Source: Nonomuraea soli
GTDB taxonomy: Bacteria > Actinomycetota > Actinomycetes > Streptosporangiales > Streptosporangiaceae
NCBI RefSeq assembly: GCF_013761175.1
Contig: NZ_JACDUR010000001.1
Location: forward strand, 1,426,001-1,490,000
Direction of reading: 5' to 3'
Length of the DNA stretch: 64,000 nucleotides
The notes under the pieces are model-generated. The model was not told the DNA's origin and did not search any database. It saw nothing but the letters and a program-made list of their open reading frames with translations. Positions within the stretch are counted from its first letter, which is position 1. Each line of letters opens with the position of its first letter. The translations under genes were made by a program, and so were the position numbers. Shown here piece after piece: positions 26,150 through 34,447 of the stretch.

Positions 26150-27783
26150 TGCGCGTCATGGCACAGCTGGCCATGGTCATGAACCTGGACAAGTGCATCG
26201 GCTGCCACACCTGCTCGGTCACGTGCAAGCAGGCCTGGACCAACCGCGCGGGCGTCGAGTACGTCTGGTTCAACAACGTCGAGACCCGCCCAGGCCAGGG
26301 CTACCCCCGTACCTACCAGGACCAGGAAAGGTGGAAGGGCGGCTGGGAGCTCAACCGGCGCGGACGCCTGCGCCTCAAGGCCGGCGGGCGGCTCCGCAAA
26401 CTGCTCACCATCTTCGCCAACCCGCTCATGCCGTCCATCCAGGACTACTACGAGCCCTGGACCTATGACTACGACCGCCTCTTCTCCGCCCCCGCCACCC
26501 AGGACACCCCGGTCGCCCGGCCCAGGTCGCTGATCAGCGGCGAACCGACCAAGATCACCTGGAGTGCGAACTGGGACGACAACCTCGCCGGCGACCCTTC
26601 GCCCGACCCGGTGCTGCGCAAGGTGTCCGACCAGGTCAAGCTGGAGTTCGAGCGGGCGTTCATGTTCTACCTGCCGCGCATCTGCGAGCACTGCCTCAAC
26701 CCCTCCTGCGTGGCCTCCTGCCCGTCAGGCGCGATGTACAAGCGCTCGGAGGACGGCATCGTGCTCGTCGACCAGGACCGCTGTCGCGGCTGGCGCATGT
26801 GCGTGACCGGCTGCCCTTACAAGAAGGTGTACTTCAACCACCGCACCGGCAAGGCCGAGAAGTGCACGATGTGCTACCCGCGGGTGGAGGTCGGCATCCC
26901 GACCGTGTGCTCGGAGACCTGCGTGGGCCGCCTGCGCTATCTCGGCCTGATCCTCTACGACGCCGACCGCGTCGCCGAAGCGGCGTCGGTCCAGGACGAG
27001 AAGGACCTGTACGAGGCCCAGCGTGGCGTTATGCTCGACCCGCACGACCCCGAAGTGATCGCCGCGGCGCGGGCCGAGGGGATCCCCGACGACTGGCTGG
27101 AGGCGGCCCGCAGCTCGCCGATCCACAAGCTGATCTTCGAGTACGGCGTGGCGCTGCCCCTGCATCCCGAGTACCGCACGATGCCGATGGTCTGGTACAT
27201 CCCGCCCCTGTCACCCGTGGTCGACGTGCTGGCCGGGACCGGCCACGACGGCGAGGACGCGGGCAACCTGTTCGGCGCGATCGACGCCCTGCGCATCCCC
27301 ATCGGCTACCTCGCGGAGCTGTTCACCGCCGGCGACCCCGCGCCGGTCCGCGGCGTCTTGCAGCGGCTGGCCGCCATGCGCTCCTACATGCGGCGGCTCA
27401 ACCTCGGTCAGAAGGCCGACGAGTCGATCGCCACCGCGGTGGGGATGACCGGCCCGCAGATCGAGGGGATGCACCGCCTGCTGGCCCTGGCCCCCTACGC
27501 CGAGCGCTACGTCATCCCCAAGGCCCACGCCGAGCAGGGCAGGCAGCTGGAGGAGAGCGCCACCGGCTGCAGCCTCGATTACGACGGAGGGCCTGGCATG
27601 GCCGGACCGTTCGGCGAGGCCTCCGGCCTGCCCGCTCCCGTCGCGGTCGAGAACTTCCACGCTCTGCGCCAGCGCCAGGAAGGCGACGAACACGACCTGC
27701 GCGGCCGGGTCAACCTGCTCAACTGGGACGGCAAGGGCACCCCGGAAGGCCTCTTCCCCAAGCGCGACCAGGAGTCGTCATGA
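26149..27783 (+). CDS. narH: Respiratory nitrate reductase beta subunit
   Basis: The 544-residue iron-sulfur subunit passes electrons from NarI haems to NarG. Four cysteine groups are visible: CIGCHTCSVTC near the N-terminus, CEHCLNPSCVASCP, CRGWRMCVTGCPYKK and CTMCYPRVEVGIPTVCSETC. The Trp in CRGW is the residue that makes one cluster a [3Fe-4S] in this family. The ATG at 26149 overlaps the narG stop and has CAGGAGG 10 bp upstream. Confidence 0.97.
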   Translation: MRVMAQLAMVMNLDKCIGCHTCSVTCKQAWTNRAGVEYVWFNNVETRPGQGYPRTYQDQERWKGGWELNRRGRLRLKAGGRLRKLLTIFANPLMPSIQDYYEPWTYDYDRLFSAPATQDTPVARPRSLISGEPTKITWSANWDDNLAGDPSPDPVLRKVSDQVKLEFERAFMFYLPRICEHCLNPSCVASCPSGAMYKRSEDGIVLVDQDRCRGWRMCVTGCPYKKVYFNHRTGKAEKCTMCYPRVEVGIPTVCSETCVGRLRYLGLILYDADRVAEAASVQDEKDLYEAQRGVMLDPHDPEVIAAARAEGIPDDWLEAARSSPIHKLIFEYGVALPLHPEYRTMPMVWYIPPLSPVVDVLAGTGHDGEDAGNLFGAIDALRIPIGYLAELFTAGDPAPVRGVLQRLAAMRSYMRRLNLGQKADESIATAVGMTGPQIEGMHRLLALAPYAERYVIPKAHAEQGRQLEESATGCSLDYDGGPGMAGPFGEASGLPAPVAVENFHALRQRQEGDEHDLRGRVNLLNWDGKGTPEGLFPKRDQESS

Positions 27784-28391
27784 ACGATCTGCGGACCACC
27801 CACCTGGTGGCCTCGGTGCTGCTCGGCTACCCCGACGAGCGGCTGTACGGCGCGCGCGCCGTGTTGTCCGACGCGGTGGCGGGGCTGCCGGTGGGGGAGG
27901 CCCGCTCGCTGCTGACCGCCTTCCTGCGACATGTCGAGAACACGGTCCCCGGCGAACTGGCCCGCCACTACGTGGAGACCTTCGACCTCAAACGGCGCTG
28001 CTGCCTCTACCTGACCTACTACGCCTACGGCGACACCCGCAAACGAGGCGGGGCGCTGCTGCGCTTCAAGCACGCCATGCGCGAAGCCGGGTTCGAGCCC
28101 GCCGACGGCGAGCTGCCCGACCACCTGGCCGTGGTGTGCGAGCTGTCCGGCCGCGGGGCCGTCCAGCAGGCTCTGCGCTTGCTGCGCGAGCACCGTGCGG
28201 GGCTGGAGTTGCTGCGCACGGCGCTGGAGGAGGAACGCTCGCCGTACGCGGACGTGGTGGGCGCGGTGTCGGCGACGCTTCCACCGGCCGGTGCCCGCGA
28301 GCGGGCGGCGGCCCTGCGCCTGGCGGCCGAAGGACCGCCGGCCGAGGAAGTCGGCCTGGAACCCTACACGGTCACGGAGGCGTCGCAATGA
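27780..28391 (+). CDS. narJ: Nitrate reductase molybdenum cofactor assembly chaperone
   Basis: The 203-residue TorD/NarJ-type chaperone is needed for cofactor insertion and membrane attachment of NarGH; it is not part of the final enzyme. The family core HYVETFDLKRRCCLYLTYYAYGD (residues ~61-83) and LPDHLAVVCEL are intact. It overlaps narH and narI by ATGA. Confidence 0.93.
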   Translation: MNDLRTTHLVASVLLGYPDERLYGARAVLSDAVAGLPVGEARSLLTAFLRHVENTVPGELARHYVETFDLKRRCCLYLTYYAYGDTRKRGGALLRFKHAMREAGFEPADGELPDHLAVVCELSGRGAVQQALRLLREHRAGLELLRTALEEERSPYADVVGAVSATLPPAGARERAAALRLAAEGPPAEEVGLEPYTVTEASQ

Positions 28392-29089
28392 ACGTCCTGC
28401 TGTGGGTCGTAGCGCCCTACGTGGCGCTCACCGTGTTCGTGCTCGGCCACGTCTGGCGCTACCGCTACGACAAGTTCGGCTGGACCACGCGCTCGTCGCA
28501 GCTGTACGAGTCGAGGCTGCTGCGCATCGGCAGCCCGCTGTTCCACTTCGGGATCCTCGTCGTGCTGCTCGGCCACATCGGCGGGCTGGTCATCCCCAAG
28601 AGCTGGACCGAGGCGATCGGGATCGGTGAGGAGGTCTACCACGTGGTGGCCGTCACGCTGGGCACCATCGCGGGCGTCGCCACGCTCGGCGGGCTAGCCA
28701 TCCTCGTCTACCGCCGCCGCACCGTCGGGCCCGTGTTCACCGCCACCACCCGCAACGACAAGCTCATGTACGCGGCCCTGGGACTGACCATCGCGCTCGG
28801 GCTGGCGGCGACGGTGATGGCGAACATCGTCGGCGGCGGCTACGACTACCGCACGACCATCTCGCCGTGGTTCCGCTCGGTGTTCTACCTGAGCCCTGAT
28901 CCGTCGCTGATGGCAGGCGCGCCACTGCTGTTCCAGCTGCACGCGCTGAGCGCGCTGGCGCTGTTCGCGATCTGGCCGTTCACCCGGCTGGTGCACATGC
29001 TGACCGCGCCGATCGGGTACCTCACCCGGCCGTACGTGGTCTACCGCAGCCGGGACACAGGCGCACCGCCGGCCCGGCGCGGCTGGTAG
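28388..29089 (+). CDS. narI: Respiratory nitrate reductase gamma subunit (cytochrome b)
   Basis: The 233-residue membrane subunit takes electrons from menaquinol through two b haems. Five hydrophobic helices are visible. Histidines in the second and fifth helices (SPLFHFGILVVLLGH, LFQLHALSALALFAIWPFTRLVH) are placed as the haem ligands of the family. ATGA overlap with narJ. The operon ends at a strong hairpin. Confidence 0.95.
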   Translation: MNVLLWVVAPYVALTVFVLGHVWRYRYDKFGWTTRSSQLYESRLLRIGSPLFHFGILVVLLGHIGGLVIPKSWTEAIGIGEEVYHVVAVTLGTIAGVATLGGLAILVYRRRTVGPVFTATTRNDKLMYAALGLTIALGLAATVMANIVGGGYDYRTTISPWFRSVFYLSPDPSLMAGAPLLFQLHALSALALFAIWPFTRLVHMLTAPIGYLTRPYVVYRSRDTGAPPARRGW

Positions 29090-29114
29090 CCGGGCCAGCC
29101 GGTCGCGTGGAAGG

Positions 29115-29154
29115 GGGCGGCATGGGGTCGCCATGGCCGTGACCCATGCCGCCC
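29115..29154. terminator. Bidirectional terminator between narI and the phospholipase gene
   Basis: A perfect 12-bp stem (29115-29126 with 29143-29154) and a 16-base loop lie between the convergent narI stop (29089) and phospholipase stop (29161). No T-run. Confidence 0.75.
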
Positions 29155-29160
29155 TCACCG

Positions 29161-30096
29161 TCACCAGTAGAGCGTGCGCCACCGCTGCTGGGACTGTCCG
29201 TTGCAGTCCCACAGTTGGACCCTTGTGCCGTTGCCGCCGATGGTGTTGAGGTCGGCGTCCAGGCACTTCGTGACATCTCGGCCGTTGCGGATTTCGTAAC
29301 CCCGATGATCCTTGCCGGTGACGATCCAGAACTGCTGGGACTGTCCGTTGCAGTCCCACAGCTGGACCTTGGTGCCGTTGCCGCCGATGGTGTTGAGATC
29401 GGCGTCCAGGCACTTCCGGCCGCCGTTGACGGCGAACTCCAGGGTGCCCATCCCCTTGATGTTCCTGAAGGCGGCGGTCTGGACTCCGTTCCTCCGATTC
29501 TGGTTGTTGCAGTCCCACAAGCTCACCGGCGTGCCGTTGGCGGCCGATGACCGTGGTGCGTCGAGGCAGCGGCCGCTGCGGCTGCTGGGAATGACCACGG
29601 CCACGGGGATACGGCCCTTGGCGAACCAGTCGCCGGCTATGCGGACCACCCTGCGGTACAGCCTGGCGGTCGTACGGCACGCACGTGCCGAGAGGGAGGA
29701 GCCGTTGCCGCAGGCCTTGAGGAGATCGCTCCTCAGGGTGTCGTCGATGCGCCTGCGGTTTGCTTCGGTGAAGCGCCCCTGGAGCTTGTAGTTGCGGTAT
29801 CCGAAATCATGCCGTCGGCAGGCGTCGTCGAATTTGCGTCCCAGGAATGCGTCGGGAGATTTCGAGCAGTCGTCGGCCGACCAGGACAGGAGGGCGTCGG
29901 CCCCTGATTTCGGCTGAGCGTTCCAGACGCCGGCGAATTCTTCGAGGCTGGCACTGAACAGGTAGTAGTCGGTCCTCTCGTAGATGTCGGCGGAAGTGGT
30001 CCCGATAGTCGACCCGAGGCTTGGAGCAGCCAGGACGGTCGCTGCGGCGAGGATTGTGGTGGCGAGGATGGTCGACGTTTTCTGCAGGCGATTCAA
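29161..30096 (-). CDS. Secreted phospholipase A2 with C-terminal ricin-type lectin
   Basis: The 311-residue protein starts with a signal peptide (residues 1 to ~25, cut near LAAPSLG). Residues ~40-160 form a prokaryotic phospholipase A2 domain: SADDCSKSPD (76-82), then DDACRRHDFGYRNY with the catalytic His96-Asp97 pair. Residues ~165-311 form a ricin-B beta-trefoil with repeated CLDA and DCNGQSQQxW units. It would be exported, bind glycans and hydrolyse phospholipid sn-2 esters. It could be a nutritional enzyme or a membrane-attacking factor. Confidence 0.85.
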   Translation of the reverse strand: MNRLQKTSTILATTILAAATVLAAPSLGSTIGTTSADIYERTDYYLFSASLEEFAGVWNAQPKSGADALLSWSADDCSKSPDAFLGRKFDDACRRHDFGYRNYKLQGRFTEANRRRIDDTLRSDLLKACGNGSSLSARACRTTARLYRRVVRIAGDWFAKGRIPVAVVIPSSRSGRCLDAPRSSAANGTPVSLWDCNNQNRRNGVQTAAFRNIKGMGTLEFAVNGGRKCLDADLNTIGGNGTKVQLWDCNGQSQQFWIVTGKDHRGYEIRNGRDVTKCLDADLNTIGGNGTRVQLWDCNGQSQQRWRTLYW

Positions 30097-30338
30097 GGGT
30101 GTCCTTTCTTGGGGCCACGTGAATTCTTGAACACCTTGAACTTTGACGACGCATTATTGTTCGCTCAAGTGCCACTGGACTCTGGCTTTTGTAACCTAGG
30201 ACCTTAACTGCACATTTATTTATTATGGTGCAATTCAGTATTTATTGGTTTCGGCATTTGTTTAGGGTGTGACCTATCGGAGTCGCGACATGTCATGATG
30301 CGTTTTGGAGGCTTCGTGACGTGCGACGAGGGTGGCAG
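30097..30338. other. AT-rich intergenic segment
   Basis: The 240 bp between the phospholipase and PPK2 starts are unusually AT-rich for this genome, especially 30140-30280, and include the run TTTATTTATTATGG. This holds both divergent promoters and may be a foreign or H-NS/Lsr2-type target segment. No further motif is recognised. Confidence 0.4.
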
Positions 30339-31136
30339 ATGGGCAAGGGCAAGGTGCGGCGCAAGCCGTACGAGAAGGAGCTCGTCCGGCTCCAGGCGGA
30401 GCTGGTCAAGCTCCAGGAGTGGGTCAAGGCCGAGGGCGAGCGCCTGGTGGTGATCTTCGAGGGCCGGGACGCGGCGGGGAAGGGCAGCACGATCAAGCGG
30501 GTGGCGGAGTATCTGAACCCGCGCGTGGCGAGGATCGTGGCGCTGCCCGCGCCGACCGAGCGGGAGCGCACGCAGTGGTACTTCCAGCGCTACGTCGAGC
30601 ACCTGCCGGCGGCGGGGGAGATCGTGCTGTTCGACCGGAGCTGGTACAACCGCGCCGGTGTGGAGCGGGTGATGGGGTTCTGTACGCAGGAGGAGTACAC
30701 GCGGTTCCTGCACCAGTGCCCGATCTTCGAGCGGCTGCTGGTGGAGGAGGGGATCATGTTGCGCAAGTACTGGTTCTCGGTGAGTGACGCCGAGCAGGAG
30801 CGCAGGTTCCGCGACCGGCTGGAGGACACGATGCGGCGGTGGAAGTTGTCGCCGATGGACATGGAGTCGTTCTCGCGGTGGGAGGAGTACTCCCGGGCCA
30901 AGGACGAGATGCTGGTGCACACCGACATTCCGGAGGTGCCGTGGCACGAGGTGGAGAGCGAGGACAAGCGGCGGGCGCGGATCAACATGATCTCGCACCT
31001 GCTGTCGACGGTGCCGTACCACGAGGTGCAACGGCCGCCGCTGGAGATCCCGACGCGGCCGGAGAGTACGGGCTACCGCAGGCCGCCGCGCCGGCCTGAG
31101 GGGTTCGTGCCTGATGCTGCTGACGCGCTCAGGTAG
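30339..31136 (+). CDS. ppk2: Polyphosphate kinase 2
   Basis: The 265-residue PPK2 enzyme transfers phosphate between polyphosphate and nucleoside di- or monophosphates. It has the Walker A-like EGRDAAGKGS (41-50), the lid segment and LFDRSWYNRAGVERVMGF (98-114) with the catalytic Asp, and RRWKLSPMDMES. Length fits the one-domain class I form, which mostly makes GTP/ATP from polyphosphate. The ATG at 30339 lies 8 bp after GAGGG; a GTG at 30321 is an alternative. Confidence 0.92.
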   Translation: MGKGKVRRKPYEKELVRLQAELVKLQEWVKAEGERLVVIFEGRDAAGKGSTIKRVAEYLNPRVARIVALPAPTERERTQWYFQRYVEHLPAAGEIVLFDRSWYNRAGVERVMGFCTQEEYTRFLHQCPIFERLLVEEGIMLRKYWFSVSDAEQERRFRDRLEDTMRRWKLSPMDMESFSRWEEYSRAKDEMLVHTDIPEVPWHEVESEDKRRARINMISHLLSTVPYHEVQRPPLEIPTRPESTGYRRPPRRPEGFVPDAADALR

Positions 31137-31675
31137 CTCACGTCCATGGTGTGGGTTTTGCGAATCTACAACGTAAAGGTGAGTCATTGAGCACTCGTCT
31201 ACTTCAAGTCGCGGGCTTACATGCCGCGCTCCACTTCAATGTATGCGTCTATGCCACACCGCCCAGCTATCGCCGTTCATTGAATGCCCAAGAATGTCAC
31301 GCCATGTTTGAGTGCGCCGTCGACCGCAGAGCACCGATCACGATCCGGTGGTCGCCTGCTGTTCTCATGGCGAACCCTTGACCGTCGAAATCAGCGTGGC
31401 TTGGCCCTATCAGGCCCTCTCTCCCTACAACGATGGGCCCCGAGGGTCTGCGTGTGTTAGCCAGCCGGTGGGGTAACTGCGGGTTCGGCCGCGCTGCCCG
31501 TGGCGGGCCAGCTGTCACGTCTTTACAGCCGTTGTGCGCGGCGCGTTCGATCGAGGCCAGGAGCCGTGATTGCGGGCGGCGGTGTGAAAGCGGCGCGTGC
31601 CGCCAGTATCCGGCCGCGAACTCCGGAGCGGTAGCGTTTCCCCCAGACTCCGGCCGCAGCATCAGAAGAACACCC
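31137..31675. other. Gene-free segment
   Basis: No reading frame on either strand shows a recognisable protein or coding-like composition. The segment joins PPK2 to a run of mobile-element and gene scars, so it may itself be decayed sequence. Confidence 0.4.
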
Positions 31676-31903
31676 GTGAACATTGCCGACATCGAATTCA
31701 CGCGAATTCGGTCACTCGGCCCTGGTGGGCAACGCGATGGGTGGGAGCAGTTCATCTGGCGACAGGTTGCACAGGAACCACCCACGGCCAACGCCAAGTT
31801 CATCTCGCTGCATGGAGCCGGAGGCGAGGGCGGTGTCGAATGCTACTGGATGCTGCCTAAAGGCACCGAGCACGGCTGGCAGGCTAAAGAGCTCCTAACG
31901 TAA
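31676..31903 (+). pseudogene. Truncated N-terminal piece of a PD-(D/E)XK-like nuclease protein
   Basis: A 75-residue frame starts at GTG (VNIADIEFTRIRSL) and reads GWEQFIWRQVAQEP, then GAGGEGGVECYWMLPKG and EHGWQAK before ending ELLT-stop. The pattern G-E-G-G-V-E ... W-Q-A-K matches the E...QxK half of a restriction-endonuclease-like fold found at the start of large NTPase or defence-type proteins. The frame stops exactly where such proteins continue, and IS5-like sequence begins immediately after. This looks like a gene cut by IS insertion or deletion. Confidence 0.45.
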
Positions 31904-31972
31904 TGACGTCAGACGTCGCCAGGAGATGAGGACGCAGGCGAGTTTCAGGAAGGCTTCGTGGATGTCGGCCCA
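31895..31972 (-). mobile_element. IS5-family transposase, C-terminal scrap
   Basis: The minus strand reads ADIHEAFLKLACVLISWRRL near the end of a frame, the typical C-terminus of actinobacterial IS5-type transposases. Nothing upstream of it remains. Confidence 0.55.
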
Positions 31973-31990
31973 GACTTCGGCCGCATCCCC

Positions 31991-32109
31991 GACGAGAAGG
32001 CCGACACCTGCGCCGCATTCCTGCACCGCATTCCTCCGCCGCGCGGCCGCCTTCTTCCACACCCACGGCATCACCCACATCGAACGAGTGATGACCGAGA
32101 AGGCATCGG
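31991..32109 (+). mobile_element. IS481-family transposase scrap
   Basis: The plus strand reads DEKADTCAAFLHR in one frame and, after a one-base shift, FLRRAAAFFHTHGITHIERVMTEKA in another. This is the catalytic-core segment ending in 'ERVMTDNA' of IS481 transposases. Both ends are missing. Confidence 0.55.
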
Positions 32110-32205
32110 GTCCCCATCTCTGTGTTGGTGTTGGAGGTTGGTGTGGTGAATCGTGGGTGCGGATGGGGAGGGGGCGTTGTCAGTGTCCGGACGTAGCCTG
32201 GCGCG

Positions 32206-32727
32206 ATGATCCGTCATCCGTGGGTGCAGCGCTCGTTGGAGGCTGCCGTCTTCGATGCCCAGTCGGCCGTGCTGGAGTTCGATCAGGCCTGTTCCTGGCT
32301 GCGCTCGGCGTTGACCAAGCCGATGGAGCCGTTGGGTGCCGAGGTATGGGTGCTGGATCCCGCGCTTGAGCAGATCGTCCTGGTCCAGCATCCCTGGCGC
32401 GGCCTGGTGCCGCCCGGCGGCAAGGTCGAGCCGGGCGAGAGCCCGCGCCAGGGTGCGGCTCGCGAGTTGGCGGAGGAGACGGGATTGCGCCCGCGGCTGC
32501 TGGAGCGGCCCGCCGCAGTGGCTGTTCGCTCCTTCCACCCGGACTTGCCGGTGACGTTGTCGTTGTCCTATGCCGCGATTGCCGACCCGGCCCAGCCGCT
32601 TTCAGCGGAAGCCGGGCAACCGGCGCTGTGGCGACGGTTGGATGAGGATTGGGACGGCTACTTCCCTCAGGATCCAGGCCGGGTCCGGCAGTATGTGAAG
32701 GCATTGAGGATCGACGGGGTGGGTTGA
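32206..32727 (+). CDS. Nudix hydrolase
   Basis: The 173-residue protein has a complete Nudix box at residues ~71-93 (GGKVEPGE...RELAEETG), which binds the metal for hydrolysis of nucleoside diphosphate-X compounds. The substrate is unknown. The N-terminal ~45 residues are helical. It is followed by a convergent gene of unknown function; the context gives no hint of substrate. Confidence 0.85.
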   Translation: MIRHPWVQRSLEAAVFDAQSAVLEFDQACSWLRSALTKPMEPLGAEVWVLDPALEQIVLVQHPWRGLVPPGGKVEPGESPRQGAARELAEETGLRPRLLERPAAVAVRSFHPDLPVTLSLSYAAIADPAQPLSAEAGQPALWRRLDEDWDGYFPQDPGRVRQYVKALRIDGVG

Positions 32728-32743
32728 GCGGGCAGCCATTGAG

Positions 32744-33286
32744 TCAAGGGTGCAGACGGTGCAGCCCGAACATCCAGTACGCCGCTCCGGGGTCCGTGAA
32801 CTCGGCCTGATCGGGACTCGGTACCGCGTCCGCGAGGTCGACCGACAGGTCACCGGCTTTCGCCAGGGCTCGGGCGAGCACGTTCAGCAGCAGCCGGGCG
32901 ATCACGGCGTCGGTGTCGTCGGCCAGCGAGGTGACGGTCTTGAAGGCCCGTCCGACCGCGATTGCGACCAGAAGCACCAGCTCAGGCATCGACTCGGTCA
33001 TTTCAGATGACGCCAGGTCCAGAGCCTTCGCGACGGCTGCGACCGTGCCGCGTACCCTCTCCGAGGCTGGGAACGCCCCGGCCAGCGCGATGGCGAGAAA
33101 ATCGGCGTGACGCAGCTCGTCCGTGACGTCCGCCAGCCGGGCATGGGTCATCGCCAGGCCGATGGGATCGGGCACGACGTCCAGCAGGCGTTCCAGCGAC
33201 GGTCCTGTGTCGGTGCATGCGCCGATCTCCTGCTCGAGTGCCTCTCCCGAGCGCTTCAGCATCTTGTCGAACTCGTCGTCCGTCAC
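32744..33286 (-). CDS. Unknown protein coupled to an ECF-type sigma factor
   Basis: This 180-residue acidic, helix-rich protein starts at GTG (33286) overlapping the sigma stop (GTGA). It starts MTDDEFDKMLKRSGEALEQE. No transmembrane segment, zinc-binding anti-sigma motif or other domain is recognised. Close coupling to a sigma gene suggests a regulator or effector of it, but the sequence does not show this directly. Confidence 0.65.
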   Translation of the reverse strand: MTDDEFDKMLKRSGEALEQEIGACTDTGPSLERLLDVVPDPIGLAMTHARLADVTDELRHADFLAIALAGAFPASERVRGTVAAVAKALDLASSEMTESMPELVLLVAIAVGRAFKTVTSLADDTDAVIARLLLNVLARALAKAGDLSVDLADAVPSPDQAEFTDPGAAYWMFGLHRLHP

Positions 33287-33873
33287 CGCGGATCACCGCT
33301 CTTGCCGTGGTAGGCGAGCAGGGCGACGCGCAGTGCCGTACGGGCTCGTTTGATCAGGTCGCGCGACTGCTGCTCGGTGATGCCCAACTGCTCGGCGATG
33401 ACGGGGTGCGTCAGATCCTCCAGGTAGTAGGCCATCGCCAGTCGCTGGTCCGGCGGCACCCTCCGCAGGGCGGCGCACAGATCCGAGGTCACCACCGCCT
33501 GCTCGATCTCGTCTTCGACCGCCCGGTCATGGCCGGGCAATCCGGTCGTGAGCGGCACGGTTGGCGCCTGGGTTCGCCGCTGTCCCCGCGGCCGTGCGAG
33601 CGCTCGGCGCGCCACCTGGCGGATCCACAGTCGTGGATCCTCGATCGTGATCCACGCGGCTGGTTGCGTGATCAGTAACTTCCACGTGTCAAGGAACGCA
33701 TCCTGAACGGCGTCCTTGCTGTCCTCTAAGGATGCGCCGTTGTACATCAGGAATCTGATCAGGCGGGCGGACTCGCTTTCCATAAAGGAGATGAAGGCTG
33801 CACGCACGGACTCGTGCGTGCCGGCCGCGGTCGTCGTATGCCGTCTTCGGGGGTCGGCTGGCCCTTCGCTCAT
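33283..33873 (-). CDS. ECF-like RNA polymerase sigma factor
   Basis: The 196-residue protein has a region 2 at about residues 30-95 (LIRFLMYNGASLEDSKDAVQDAFLDTWK, then RLWIRQVARRAL) and a region 4 at about residues 130-185 (ALRRVPPDQRLAMAYYLEDLTHPVIAEQLGITEQQSRDLIKRAR). It would direct RNA polymerase to a small regulon. Start ATG at 33873. It forms a two-gene unit with the unknown gene downstream. Confidence 0.85.
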   Translation of the reverse strand: MSEGPADPRRRHTTTAAGTHESVRAAFISFMESESARLIRFLMYNGASLEDSKDAVQDAFLDTWKLLITQPAAWITIEDPRLWIRQVARRALARPRGQRRTQAPTVPLTTGLPGHDRAVEDEIEQAVVTSDLCAALRRVPPDQRLAMAYYLEDLTHPVIAEQLGITEQQSRDLIKRARTALRVALLAYHGKSGDPR

Positions 33874-34447
33874 CGGTTGCTGCTGCTCCTTCTACGGCCC
33901 GGCGGGCCTCGCTTCAAAGTGGCCGCAGCTCTGCATGATCGGGAACAGCCCGTGGGCGGGACGGGTGAGGTTTGTGCGACTTGGGAGGGTTTGTTTCATC
34001 CGTGGAGATGCGGGATTGACGATCGCCTCATGCGCGGCGCACGTTCGCGAGCCAGTAGGCGCGACGGCCCTCGGTAGCGGAGGACCTGGGTGCGATCCCC
34101 ATCGTCATGTGCCCGGGGAGTGGAACGACAGCATGCACCTGGCCATGACCACAAGTAGGCGCAGCAGCTGAGTGGTGCTGGAGGCGTCCGTACGGGGCTT
34201 GGCGAGAAGGCGCCAGCCCTTCAAGGTCGCTCCGGCCGCGATCTGCACGGCTTGGCCTGCGGTTCGCCGTATGGCTCGACAGCCCGCCGCGTGGCGCTCT
34301 GTCGCGCCGGTGCCAAGGCCCTGAAGATCGCACCCGCTGAGGATGGCCGGATCTCTGTCGTGACAGGAATGATCTGTCTCTAGAGACAGTCAGTACTGAT
34401 CCAGGCAGGCCGAACGAGGTGCGCCACTTTCGGGTATAGCTTGGTGA
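33874..34447. other. Gene-free segment with clustered palindromes
   Basis: No protein-coding frame is convincing. The right part holds three adjacent inverted repeats: CTGTC-GT-GACAG (34355-34366), a perfect 16-bp palindrome CTGTCTCTAGAGACAG (34374-34389), and TCAGTACTGA (34390-34399). These may be regulator operators or a recombination site. Confidence 0.45.

Noticed and set aside
31151..31381. 76-codon plus-strand frame after PPK2
   Set aside because: No ribosome site, no conserved pattern, and composition not coding-like.
31297..31803. 168-codon minus-strand frame
   Set aside because: No motif, no ribosome site, and it overlaps the nuclease-like head on the other strand.
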